Source of the DNA: an uncultured Exiguobacterium sp.
GTDB taxonomy: Bacteria > Bacillota > Bacilli > Exiguobacteriales > Exiguobacteriaceae
NCBI GenBank assembly: GCA_913775715.1
Contig: CAJYMC010000009.1
Span: 62,001-126,000, forward strand
DNA length: 64,000 nucleotides
Direction: 5' to 3'
Shown: positions 16,513 to 25,100 of the stretch, one piece after another
How the letters are laid out: each line of letters opens with the position of its first letter
Numbering within the stretch: position 1 is the first letter of the stretch
Notes under the pieces: generated by a model
Database searches by the model: none
What the model was told of the DNA's origin: nothing
Seen by the model: only the letters and a program-made list of their open reading frames with translations
Program-made: the position numbers and the translations under genes

Positions 16513-17343
16513 TTAGATCGCTAACACGTGGAACTGATAGCCACGATGCACAACGAATCCTGCCTCTTTGTAAAGATCGAGTGCGCGATCGTTATCTGTT
16601 TCAACGTCGAGTTCGAGTTGTGTCCGACCTGTCCGGAACAATGCTTGAACCATCAGCTTCAGCATCTTTTTACCATAGCCGTTGCCTTGTGCTTCTGGAC
16701 GAACCGCGAACGCATGGATGCTCGCTTGCGTATCGGAAGCGAGATAAGCACGGATGACACCGACCGGTTTGCCGTTTGCGACACCGATGAACGTGATCCG
16801 GTCGTCAGATTCAATCGCTTGATAAATTGACTCCGCTTCTTCGTCCGTGTTCCCGAACGATTTACCGAGCGTCTCGACGATGAACGGACGATCGTCCGCT
16901 GTCGCTTCGCGTAATTCGAAATCCGGATCGGCTTTTAAGAACAATTGAGCCTTTTTTAAAACCATGTTGTACTCGGTCATCCGGTACTCAGCACCTAATC
17001 CTTCAAGGACAGCTTGACCTGATTCACTTCCGTCGTCAATAACGAACGTGAATGCTTCGACGCCTGCTTCCTTTGCGCGCGTACGTGCCGCTTGAACGAG
17101 TGCTGTGAAGATGCCTTGTTTCCGGTAATCCGGATCAACGAAGACGTTTAATTCCCATTCTGTCGGTAAGTACGCGAACGCTTGTAAGTACCCGACGAGT
17201 TGCTCACCATCATAGATCGCGAAGTCGTTCTCGCCAACCCAATCGGCTGCTACTTTTACTTCAATGCCATCATGATCGTTGACACATTTTTCGAGTTGTA
17301 ATACATCTGTTGTTTGTTTGACGTCTGTGACGTTCCATTCCAT
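16513..17343 (-). CDS. Tandem GNAT-domain N-acetyltransferase
   Basis: 276 residues; ATG at 17343 preferred over the one 6 nt upstream because GAGG then sits at normal spacing. Two GNAT folds: residues ~1-130 (ELNVFVDPDYRKQGIFTALV, acetyl-CoA loop) and ~145-276 (IHAFAVRPEAQGNGYGKKM, with the Q/RxxGxG/A-type pyrophosphate loop). The C-terminal domain has the better conserved loop and probably carries catalysis. Substrate unknown; cytoplasmic. Monocistronic. Confidence 0.85.
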   Translation of the reverse strand: MEWNVTDVKQTTDVLQLEKCVNDHDGIEVKVAADWVGENDFAIYDGEQLVGYLQAFAYLPTEWELNVFVDPDYRKQGIFTALVQAARTRAKEAGVEAFTFVIDDGSESGQAVLEGLGAEYRMTEYNMVLKKAQLFLKADPDFELREATADDRPFIVETLGKSFGNTDEEAESIYQAIESDDRITFIGVANGKPVGVIRAYLASDTQASIHAFAVRPEAQGNGYGKKMLKLMVQALFRTGRTQLELDVETDNDRALDLYKEAGFVVHRGYQFHVLAI

Positions 17344-17378
17344 ATTCATTCACCTCATTTTCAACTATACCGAACGAA

Positions 17379-17407
17379 CAAAAGAAGCACTAGCAAAAGC
17401 TAGTGCT
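17379..17407 (-). terminator. Terminator of the secreted protein gene
   Basis: 9-bp stem AGCACTAGC / GCTAGTGCT with a TTTT loop, followed by TCTTTTG; it starts at the stop codon. Confidence 0.8.
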
Positions 17408-17889
17408 CATTGCAGTTTGAATGTTTTCATCATCTGCGGGACGTCCTTGACGATCAAGTTCTCAATCGCTTTCTTACCGACTGCGCCTTCGACGGCTTCC
17501 GTCGGTAAGACGTAGTAGTACGTTTTACTCCCTTTCGTCCCGAGATATGTACCATATCCGATTTCACGATCGAACTGTTTTTTCGAGAGCTTTTTCGGCT
17601 CATAATTCAAGTTAACGAGCAGTTGATCTGCTCCCTTAACTTTATAGTACAACGCGAACGTACCGCTCCGCGTGATGACACCGTATTTTGATTTGACTGT
17701 CTTGTTCTTGACGAGATCGACTTTGTCTTGCTGGATCACCTTTTTCAACGCGTCCGTTGTCTTGACGGTATAGCCGAATGTCTTGTTTGCGACGACTCCT
17801 TTGCTATATGTCACGTTACTTGCGGCAAAGCCGGTCACCGGAGTCAGACATGCTCCGAGTAAGACTCCTGTCATTGCGATTCGTTTCAT
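17407..17889 (-). CDS. Secreted protein of unknown function
   Basis: 161 residues from the ATG at 17889, where AGGGGG sits upstream. The N-terminus MKRIAMTGVLLGACLTPVTG followed by FAAS is a typical signal peptide with an AxA-like cleavage site around residue 23. The mature part is basic, rich in Lys, Tyr and Thr, with paired segments (KKLSKKQFDREIGYGTY, SKTYYYVLPTEAVEGAV). No family recognised. Confidence 0.7.
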   Translation of the reverse strand: MKRIAMTGVLLGACLTPVTGFAASNVTYSKGVVANKTFGYTVKTTDALKKVIQQDKVDLVKNKTVKSKYGVITRSGTFALYYKVKGADQLLVNLNYEPKKLSKKQFDREIGYGTYLGTKGSKTYYYVLPTEAVEGAVGKKAIENLIVKDVPQMMKTFKLQ

Positions 17890-18025
17890 GCTGACTCCCC
17901 CTAAAATGATTGATAGTAATAGATTCCCTTTTGTGAAATAGGTAAACTCTATTCTCGAAAAAGATTTGACGGAATTGTCTAAATTTCTTACGATAGGGAT
18001 AACGAAACGAAATGGGGTTAAAGCG

Positions 18026-18529
18026 ATGACTGAACAAGAACAATTAACGCAAGAACAGCTCGATAACTTGCTCAAGAATGCGTTTGCAATGCAGGTTCCG
18101 ATCCTCGAGAAGTTCATGAAGGATACACACGATCGTTATGCACTCGCAACGACGTCGTTCAAGCGTGACATGGAAGCAATGAAAGAGACGGAATGGCATC
18201 AGTTCTTCGCGAGTAAACTGTTACCGCACTTCTTCCTCGAGCACCTCGGATTCGGGGCATCGTTCCGCTTCAATGGACACGATAAGGAAGTCGATCTTCC
18301 GGAAAACGTCGTCCCAGTCCGCAATGATGCCGATGAGCAAATCGATAAAGTCGTCCTTGGGGTCAAAAAGGCGATGCAAGACGAGCATATCAAGAACCAC
18401 GATCTCGTCGCTAACTTTTATAAAGAAACACTCGAACTCGCGTGCCAGATGGGTAGCCGTGTCGGGATGAGCGATGAGTTTTACACTCTCGTCAAACCTA
18501 GTCTCGTTCATGCGAACGAAGGCGAATAA
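18026..18529 (+). CDS. Hypothetical cytoplasmic protein
   Basis: 167 residues from the ATG at 18026 (MTEQEQLTQEQLDNLL); an in-frame ATG 60 nt upstream lacks a good SD, and the SD here (AATGGGG) is also weak. Mostly helical, no signal peptide. Contains NAFAMQVPILEKFMKD and HFFLEHLGFGASFRF. No family recognised. Ends in a strong terminator; divergent from the secreted protein gene. Confidence 0.65.
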   Translation: MTEQEQLTQEQLDNLLKNAFAMQVPILEKFMKDTHDRYALATTSFKRDMEAMKETEWHQFFASKLLPHFFLEHLGFGASFRFNGHDKEVDLPENVVPVRNDADEQIDKVVLGVKKAMQDEHIKNHDLVANFYKETLELACQMGSRVGMSDEFYTLVKPSLVHANEGE

Positions 18530-18541
18530 TCTTTCAACATT

Positions 18542-18588
18542 AAAAGGAGAACAGTTTCCGTATCACACAGAAACTGTTCTCCTTTTTC
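18542..18588 (+). terminator. Strong intrinsic terminator
   Basis: 16-bp stem AAAGGAGAACAGTTTC / GAAACTGTTCTCCTTT followed by TTCGTG; may also act on the minus strand. Confidence 0.88.
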
Positions 18589-18614
18589 GTGTGCCTATTC
18601 CAGAACGAAGTAGC

Positions 18615-18740
18615 TCATCCGCGACTCCTACAGGAAAAGAAAGTGCCAACATCACTTTCGTCAGGGACTAGTAAGACCCGGCAGATGGCACGGAGTGCAA
18701 GATGCCGCGGCTTACTCCCACCTGTGGAAAGCAAGGATGA
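18615..18740. repeat. Foldable dispersed repeat, copy B
   Basis: Bounded by TCATCC / GGATGA. Shares CGACTCCTACAGGA, GCCGCGGCTT and CCTGTGGAAAGC with copy A in the same order and orientation. Inner stems GAAAGTG/CACTTTC and AGTAAG/CTTACT are sequence-different but structurally equivalent to those of copy A. Lies between convergent genes. Confidence 0.75.
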
Positions 18741-18791
18741 CAGAATCGTTCGTCAGAATCGTTCGTCAGAACCCTCTACCATTCTATCCCA

Positions 18792-20057
18792 TCAAAACCG
18801 AACGTAGAACACCGCTCCCCCACCACTTCGGTCTCGAACACCATAATCAAATTGATGACTATCAAGGATCATCCGACTGATCGCAAGACCAAGTCCATGA
18901 CCGGCACTGCCTTCTTGTTTGACGTAGACATCCCAAATCGTTGCCCGGTCTTCTGCTCGGACACCGGCTCCTTCATCCTCAACCGTCAACTCGTCATGCG
19001 TTAAGCGAACGGTAACCGTTCCGCCGACTGGTGAAGCAAAACGGGCATTCATCAAGAAGTTGATCAACACGCGTTCGAACATTCGTGGATCAAGTGACTG
19101 CCTCGTTGACTTAAGATCCGTCGCCAGTGTCAGTCCTGCCTGTGTGAACGTTCCACGCAGGCGTTCAACTGTCGCAAGCACGAGTTCATCGAGTGCCACA
19201 TCCGTCTTTTCAAGCGGCATCCGTCCACCAGCAAGCTTTGAATAGAGCAACGTCTCATCAATCAGATGACCGAGTCGATCCGTCTCCTCGATGATGCTCG
19301 TCGTCACGTCAGGCAGTTCAGCAAGCGGAATGACACCTGCCGCAAGTGCCTCGGTCTCGTTTCGAATGATCGCGAGCGGTGTCCGCAAGTCATGAGTGAT
19401 GCCGGCAATGAACGTCTTTTGCAGATGATCCTTCTGTTTCAGTTGTGTCTGCATCTCGTCGACCGCGTCAATCAACTCCCCGACTTCATCCTTCGGTCGT
19501 GCCGGTAAGACGACATCTGTCTCACCAGCACCAATTTTTTGGGCAACGGAACGGAGCGTCACGATCGGTCGCGTTAGGTGCCGTCCCATGTAGTAAGCAA
19601 GCAGTGATGCCAGCAACAACGTCACGAGTAATGCGAGTCCAATCGCGATATAGACACCGTCGAGAGCGCTACTTGCTAGCGGCGCTTGTCGAACCGTCGT
19701 GATCCGCGTTCCGTCAACCGTCAGCTGATACGTCAGCAGTCGTTCGTCTTGCACTTCGATGACATCTTCTTTCTTAAGATCGTCGAGAAGTGGTAACCGT
19801 CCCGCCGGTCCGCGCGCACCGATCCGTTGCGTTAATCCATCGGTCGTCAAAAACCCTTGAATGTCACGCGGAATCGGCGTGTCGGCTTCAATCGCCTGTT
19901 TGATGATGTTCGCTTCCCGAGCGAGTTGATCGTACCGTTCGCCTTCTGCGAATCGATTGACGAGGAACGCCGTCAAGACGAAACTGAGAACGCCCATCAC
20001 GAGTAACGGACCGATGACGGCGTATAAGAATTTTCGGATCAAAGGCCGTCGTTTCAT
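18792..20057 (-). CDS. Sensor histidine kinase
   Basis: 421 residues. TM1 about 10-34, an extracellular region of ~95 residues, TM2 about 133-156, then HAMP (RPIVTLRSVAQKIGAGE). The HisKA domain contains FIAGITHDLRTPLAIIRNE with the phospho-acceptor His, and HATPase_c has FLMNARFA (N box), VEDEGAGV (G1) and GHGLGLAIS (G2). Its start overlaps the regulator stop by 4 nt. The signal is unknown. The divergent secreted repeat protein is the likely target or partner. Confidence 0.92.
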   Translation of the reverse strand: MKRRPLIRKFLYAVIGPLLVMGVLSFVLTAFLVNRFAEGERYDQLAREANIIKQAIEADTPIPRDIQGFLTTDGLTQRIGARGPAGRLPLLDDLKKEDVIEVQDERLLTYQLTVDGTRITTVRQAPLASSALDGVYIAIGLALLVTLLLASLLAYYMGRHLTRPIVTLRSVAQKIGAGETDVVLPARPKDEVGELIDAVDEMQTQLKQKDHLQKTFIAGITHDLRTPLAIIRNETEALAAGVIPLAELPDVTTSIIEETDRLGHLIDETLLYSKLAGGRMPLEKTDVALDELVLATVERLRGTFTQAGLTLATDLKSTRQSLDPRMFERVLINFLMNARFASPVGGTVTVRLTHDELTVEDEGAGVRAEDRATIWDVYVKQEGSAGHGLGLAISRMILDSHQFDYGVRDRSGGGAVFYVRF

Positions 20058-20710
20058 TCAATCGCCTCCAATCGATAGCCGACCCGGTGGACCGTCTTCA
20101 ATTGTCGTTTAATGACAGGTAGCTTATCCCGCAATTGTTTGACATGCGTGTCAACGGTCCGAGTATCGCCACCGAATGCATACCCCCAGACGTCATCGAG
20201 AATCTGATCCCGGCTGAGTGCTTCTCCGAGGTGTTCAATGAAATAGAGTAACAGTTCGAATTCCATCTTCGCGAGACTGACCGCCCGCTCACCTGTTTTG
20301 ACTTGGCGTCCCTTCTCGTCGATCGTCAAGTCACCGAACGCATGGCGAGCGACCGGACGAACCTTTAATGCCCGTTCGAGCCGGATCGTCAACTCCTTCA
20401 GGACGACCGGTTTGACGAGGTAATCATCGGCACCGAGTTCGAGTCCGAAGACACGGTCATCCGCCTCCCCGCGTGACGTCATCATAAAGACGACTGGCGG
20501 CTGGACTTGTGATTTAATACTCGGCACGAGTGACCAACCGTCACCATCCGGTAAGCGGACGTCGATCAAAACGGCATCAAACGCTGTCGTCAGGCACTGT
20601 TTCGCCTCTGCTAACGAACCAGCAATCGTTACGTCATACGCATGGTGCCGGAGGAAACGGGCCGTCACCTGCGCTAATTTTTGTTCATCTTCAATCAATA
20701 ATACGTTCAT
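20054..20710 (-). CDS. OmpR/PhoB-family response regulator
   Basis: 218 residues from the ATG at 20710, chosen because GGAGGG ends 6 nt upstream. Receiver: LLIEDEQKL (acidic pair), LIDVRLPDGDGW (phospho-Asp), MTSR and YLVKP (Lys). C-terminal winged helix: EFELLLYFIEHLGEALSRDQILDDVWG and RTVDTHVKQLRDKL. Transcribed with the kinase gene. Three 11-bp direct repeats upstream of its start are candidate binding sites. Confidence 0.93.
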   Translation of the reverse strand: MNVLLIEDEQKLAQVTARFLRHHAYDVTIAGSLAEAKQCLTTAFDAVLIDVRLPDGDGWSLVPSIKSQVQPPVVFMMTSRGEADDRVFGLELGADDYLVKPVVLKELTIRLERALKVRPVARHAFGDLTIDEKGRQVKTGERAVSLAKMEFELLLYFIEHLGEALSRDQILDDVWGYAFGGDTRTVDTHVKQLRDKLPVIKRQLKTVHRVGYRLEAIE

Positions 20711-20757
20711 AGTCATCCCTCCACTACTAGTGTAGCCCCTTTTTGCCCAGATTTGCC

Positions 20758-20790
20758 TTTCTTCGCAGTTTCTTTGCAACTTCCTCACAA
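20758..20790. promoter_or_regulatory. Three 11-bp direct repeats: candidate response-regulator operator
   Basis: TTTCTTCGCAG, TTTCTTTGCAA and CTTCCTCACAA follow each other with exactly 11-bp period. One-helical-turn spacing of direct repeats is typical for OmpR/PhoB-family dimers. The site lies between the divergent regulator gene and the secreted repeat protein gene, so it may control both. Confidence 0.6.
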
Positions 20791-20840
20791 CTTCTCTTTC
20801 GTGACCCTCTACCATAAAAGGTGAAAGGAGTGATCATCCC

Positions 20841-21992
20841 ATGACATTCAAAAAACAATGGATCACTGCATTGACAATTAGCGCATTAACAGTCGGAGGC
20901 GCATCCGCATACGCTGCGACGAACGACGACTCGAGTACAACAAAACAAGCGAAGCACGGGCACCACTTCGAAGGTATGAAAAAACACGACATGACGTTAC
21001 TCTTGAAAAAATTGAACCTGACACAAGCTGAGGCAGATGCTGCCCGGGAAAAAGGGCAATCAATCGCCGATCTCGCAAAAGCAAAAGGCATCTCATTCGC
21101 TGATTACAAAAAAGCAGAACTCGCAGCAGGGAAGGAACAGCTGGCAGGTCTTGTTAAATCAGGCGACTTAACGCAAACACAAGCAGACGACATGCTGAAG
21201 CGCCAAACGGAACGCTTCAGTGGCGTCAAGAGCTACGATGAACTGAAAGATAAGATGCCGATCGGTCGCCATGGTGGACCCGGTTTCTTCAATGAATCAT
21301 TGATTGCCGACGTCCTGAAGGCACTCGGACTGAGCCAGTCGAAGTTCGACGCAGCGAATCAATCGCTTGCTGCTTATGCGAAGGCACAGTCGATTAAGTT
21401 CGCCGACTACAAAAAAGCGTTACTTGCGGCACAAACGAGCGAACTCAATCAACTCGTCAAAGACGGGAAGATGACGAAAAAACAAGCAACGGAAATCAAG
21501 TCTCGTCTGAATGAGGAATATAAGGACGCGAAGAGCTACGACGATCTTCCGGATCGCGGCGAACACGGCAAGCGCGGTGACCATGGACCGGGTGGTGTCT
21601 TCGGCGACTCGACGTCAGCAATCCTAAAAGCACTCGGACTCGATGAAGCGAAGTTCAAGGAAGCGGATCAACCCTTACCTGAATTCGCAGAAGCGAACAA
21701 GATTGCTTATGCCGATTTCGAGAAAGCCGTCCTGACAGCACAAACTGCTGCGATTGATCAACAAGTCAAAGATGGCAAGCTGACAGAAAAACAAGCGAAA
21801 CAGATCAAGGAACATATCCAGTCGCGCGCAGATAAGGTCTCAAGCTACGCTGACCTTAAAAAAGGTCCAGCACGCGATGGTCATGGTCCAGGTCACGGAC
21901 ATGGTCCGGATGGTGACATGCCAGGCGCACCGGATCAAGGACCGGATGCGGATCCGAACGCCAGTGACACTTCGGTCGATTTAGCGATTTAA
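20841..21992 (+). CDS. Secreted three-repeat protein with His/Gly/Asp-rich linkers
   Basis: 383 residues; signal peptide about 1-26 (ALTISALTVGGASAYAA). Three tandem ~100-residue helical units, each with an LKxLxLxxxxxD/E start, an 'SIADLAKAKGISFADYKKA'-type segment, 'LVKDGKMTKKQA' and a closing 'SYDDL' motif. Units are separated by HGGPG, HGPGG and a final HGPGHGHGPDGD stretch that could bind metal. No enzyme motif. SD GAAAGGAG. Divergent from a two-component system, so probably its envelope-stress or metal-related output; that is inference. Confidence 0.8.
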   Translation: MTFKKQWITALTISALTVGGASAYAATNDDSSTTKQAKHGHHFEGMKKHDMTLLLKKLNLTQAEADAAREKGQSIADLAKAKGISFADYKKAELAAGKEQLAGLVKSGDLTQTQADDMLKRQTERFSGVKSYDELKDKMPIGRHGGPGFFNESLIADVLKALGLSQSKFDAANQSLAAYAKAQSIKFADYKKALLAAQTSELNQLVKDGKMTKKQATEIKSRLNEEYKDAKSYDDLPDRGEHGKRGDHGPGGVFGDSTSAILKALGLDEAKFKEADQPLPEFAEANKIAYADFEKAVLTAQTAAIDQQVKDGKLTEKQAKQIKEHIQSRADKVSSYADLKKGPARDGHGPGHGHGPDGDMPGAPDQGPDADPNASDTSVDLAI

Positions 21993-21997
21993 TATGT

Positions 21998-22030
21998 AAA
22001 ACGAAGCTCATACCGTTGAGCTTCGTTTTT
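21998..22030 (+). terminator. Terminator of the repeat-protein gene
   Basis: AAACGAAGCTCA / TGAGCTTCGTTT stem followed by TTCATCG. Confidence 0.85.
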
Positions 22031-22191
22031 CATCGTACTTAATCTCTTAATTTTGAAATAAAATTGCATCGTTTTCTAACTTTTCATTCGTTTTTTTGAA
22101 ATAATAGTCTATTGTTTAAGGAATCATTGCAACGATTCTCGCCTTCATCCGATAGTAAGACTGAAGCGTTACTACGTATGGAGGTGAAGAG

Positions 22192-25014
22192 ATGGCGTTT
22201 TTTGAGGCCATGAAAACAATCCGACGATCGGATACGGCACCGATTCATATCGGCGGGCTTGAAGTATCTCGTCTTGAACAATCAGAAGCCTTTTTCCATC
22301 ATCAAACCGATGCGATTTTTGTCTTTGATGCTGCTGGTACGATCATCTATTTCAATGAACATCTTCCAGAAATCCTAGGATACTCGGAACATACCTTATA
22401 CGAGCACTTTTCCGTGTTTAATCCTCCGGATCAAATGGAGGCGGTCTCGCAATTTTTCCAGCGTGCGTTACAAGGGGAAACGGTTCATTATACAGCAAGA
22501 GGATTGCACGCAGACCAACATCTCGTCACCTTAAAGATCACGAATATGCCGATTGAACAGGAAGGACATGTCATCGGTGTCTATGGCGTCGCGCGTGATG
22601 TGACACGCGAAAAACAACTCGAAGAAGACGTCTCGGAAATTCGCTCCCAACTGGAGCTGACCGAGCAGGTGCCTGAGTTAGTCTTATTCTATTATGACTT
22701 GCGGTCGCATCAAATCGAGCCTTCGCCTTCGCTCCTGAAGTTTCTCGGTTTAAGGGAGGATCAGTCATCAATTGAGCAACAACGGTTACTCGAACGGATT
22801 CATCCTTGGGATTTTGACCCGCTCCGCTTTGAGATCGAGCGCATGGCAGCCGGAAAGCAGGATCAGTTCGAACAAGAGCTGTCCTTGCTGACGTCAGACG
22901 GTTCGTATCAATTGTTGCGCTTGAAGGCAGTACGTCGCGCAGGGCATGCGCATCAGGCTTCAATCGTCTTGTATGACTTATCAGAAATCGATGCGGCCCG
23001 TCAACAATTGAAGATGGAACGCGCACAAGCCCGTGACATTTATGAGGCTGTGAACGCGGCGATCTCACAAATTGATTTGACGACCGGACGGATTTTATTT
23101 CATTCGCAAGGTTTTTTACACATCTACGAGGAGTTACCAAAAAATTTGATTTTAAATGATACGTGGTTATTGTCGCGAATCGATCCTCGAGATCACGATG
23201 CGATGCGAAAGTTCATGCAACGCTTGTTACAAGGGCATGCCGGAACACTTCAGTATCGCCTCCATTTTCCCGATGGGCGGATCAAATGGGTCGAGGATCA
23301 ACAAATTCCAATCTTTCACTCTGACGGATCGATTGCGTATTCCAACAGCATCTTGCATGATATCACGTTACAAAAAGCGTACGAAGAACAGTTACGGCAA
23401 CTCGCTCTCCGGGACGTCGTGACCGGTCTTCCGAATCGCCAAGCACTGATTGAGACGATTGAATCGTGGCAAGCACGCACTGTTCCTTTTTTCGTTCTCT
23501 CCGTCTCCTTCAACCGTATTACAGAGATCAATAACGCGTTCGGTCACGGTTCCGGCGATCAGTGGCTCCAAGCAACAGCTGCCCGCTTAAACGATGTCAA
23601 GCCGGACGAGGTCTTCCTCGGTCATCTCGGTGGGGATGAATATGCACTGCTCGTCTCGACCGACTATGAACAAGATGTCACGCCGTGTGCGCAAAGACTG
23701 CTTGCGATCTCGACACAACCGATTTCAATTGAACCCTACGCCTTGTTCGCTCGGGTTTCGATCGGTATCAGTCGCTATCCTCAAGACAGTACGGACGCCG
23801 TTGAGTTATTGAAGCATTCTTACACAGCACTACGCCGCTCACGACGCGACGATCACAGTGCGTTTCATCACTATGCTTCGAATCTCGATATTGACTATTA
23901 CCGCCGCTATCGTTTGGAACAAGACTTGCATTATGCCATCGAACGCGATCAGTTATTCCTCGAGTACCAACCAAAGGTCGATAGCTGGACGGGGAAGATC
24001 GTCGGAATGGAAGCCTTGATCCGCTGGCAACATCCGGAATGGGGACGAATCCCGCCGAACGACTTCATTCCGCTTTCAGAAGAAAGTGCGCTGCATATCG
24101 ACATCGGGGACTGGGTCCTCGAAGCAGCCTGCCGTCAGATGAACGCGTGGTCCAAGACCGGTGCCTCACTCGTCCCGATCTCAATCAATGTCTCACCAAA
24201 GCGGCTGTTGATTCCAGGATTCGAGCATCAAATCGAACAGACCTTAACACGATATGCGCTCGACCCGGTCCTGCTTGAACTTGAAATCACAGAAGCGGCC
24301 CTCATCATGGATGATCCGATGACGAGTCGCACGCTTGAATCGGTCAGTGCCCTGGGTGTCCGGATCGCCTTAGATGATTTCGGTAAAGGTTACTCTTCGA
24401 TGGTCTATTTGCAACGTTATCCGATCGACGTCATCAAAATCGATCGTCAATTCGCGACGCACATTTATGATGATACGAAAGCGCAAGCGATCGTCAAAAG
24501 TATCTTATACATGGCGAACGAATTTAACTTATATGTCGTAGCAGAAGGCATCGAGACGATTCAGCAGCTCGATACGTTCCGGATGCTCGAATGTCCACGC
24601 ATCCAAGGATATCTCTTCAGTCGACCGGTTCCGAGTGATGTGATGGAAGGCTTTTTAATCCGCGAAATCCTCTATCCGATCGAGGCTTGTGCTCTATCAA
24701 GTGATACAGTTCCACGGTTTTCCGTTCCCGGAAAGATCCGGATGCTAACGCATCATACGGAGTCCTTCACGCTCGCTTTTTCTGACTTACAAGCACATCA
24801 GACGAGTACGAAGATCTTGTATTTCTCGACTGAGACACCCCTTCCTTCACATGCAGCGACGTGTGAAATTCGATTAAACGAAGGACTGCAACTCGTCACC
24901 TGCACTGTCACGATCATCGGTCAGCAAGACGGACAATATATGGGGGAATATACGAACGAAACGGAAGCCGAACAGATCATGCGCTTCTTCCAATCGTTAC
25001 GTTACACCCCTTGA
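22192..25014 (+). CDS. Multi-PAS GGDEF-EAL protein, likely c-di-GMP phosphodiesterase
   Basis: 940 residues, no TM segment. PAS-like sensory segments at about 30-150, 160-285 and 295-410, a GGDEF domain (residues ~415-570; GGDEY at 480-484, no RxxD I-site), an EAL domain (~580-820) with the catalytic signature GMEALIRW (E607-A608-L609) and DDFGKGYSS (D728, D729), then ~110 C-terminal residues not assigned (possibly a PilZ-like barrel, weak). EAL residues look complete, so hydrolysis is likely; the altered GGDEF may be regulatory. It probably counteracts the cyclase at 5690-7423. SD GGAGGTG. Confidence 0.9.
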   Translation: MAFFEAMKTIRRSDTAPIHIGGLEVSRLEQSEAFFHHQTDAIFVFDAAGTIIYFNEHLPEILGYSEHTLYEHFSVFNPPDQMEAVSQFFQRALQGETVHYTARGLHADQHLVTLKITNMPIEQEGHVIGVYGVARDVTREKQLEEDVSEIRSQLELTEQVPELVLFYYDLRSHQIEPSPSLLKFLGLREDQSSIEQQRLLERIHPWDFDPLRFEIERMAAGKQDQFEQELSLLTSDGSYQLLRLKAVRRAGHAHQASIVLYDLSEIDAARQQLKMERAQARDIYEAVNAAISQIDLTTGRILFHSQGFLHIYEELPKNLILNDTWLLSRIDPRDHDAMRKFMQRLLQGHAGTLQYRLHFPDGRIKWVEDQQIPIFHSDGSIAYSNSILHDITLQKAYEEQLRQLALRDVVTGLPNRQALIETIESWQARTVPFFVLSVSFNRITEINNAFGHGSGDQWLQATAARLNDVKPDEVFLGHLGGDEYALLVSTDYEQDVTPCAQRLLAISTQPISIEPYALFARVSIGISRYPQDSTDAVELLKHSYTALRRSRRDDHSAFHHYASNLDIDYYRRYRLEQDLHYAIERDQLFLEYQPKVDSWTGKIVGMEALIRWQHPEWGRIPPNDFIPLSEESALHIDIGDWVLEAACRQMNAWSKTGASLVPISINVSPKRLLIPGFEHQIEQTLTRYALDPVLLELEITEAALIMDDPMTSRTLESVSALGVRIALDDFGKGYSSMVYLQRYPIDVIKIDRQFATHIYDDTKAQAIVKSILYMANEFNLYVVAEGIETIQQLDTFRMLECPRIQGYLFSRPVPSDVMEGFLIREILYPIEACALSSDTVPRFSVPGKIRMLTHHTESFTLAFSDLQAHQTSTKILYFSTETPLPSHAATCEIRLNEGLQLVTCTVTIIGQQDGQYMGEYTNETEAEQIMRFFQSLRYTP

Positions 25015-25020
25015 CTCATT

Positions 25021-25055
25021 CACGAAGACGTTCACAGACGTCTTCGTGCTTTTTT
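25021..25055 (+). terminator. Terminator of the GGDEF-EAL gene
   Basis: CACGAAGACG / CGTCTTCGTG stem followed by CTTTTTTG. Confidence 0.88.
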
Positions 25056-25100
25056 GTTATAGTAATCTTAAAGTAATTTACTCTAGATGGGAGGAATGAC

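Noticed and set aside
18589..18880. Open frames across repeat copy B
   Set aside because: They cover a foldable repeat between convergent genes, lack SDs and are not shared with copy A.
22141..22170. Sigma-D promoter ahead of the GGDEF-EAL gene
   Set aside because: TCCGATAG resembles a -10, but the -35 position reads GCAA; too weak to call.
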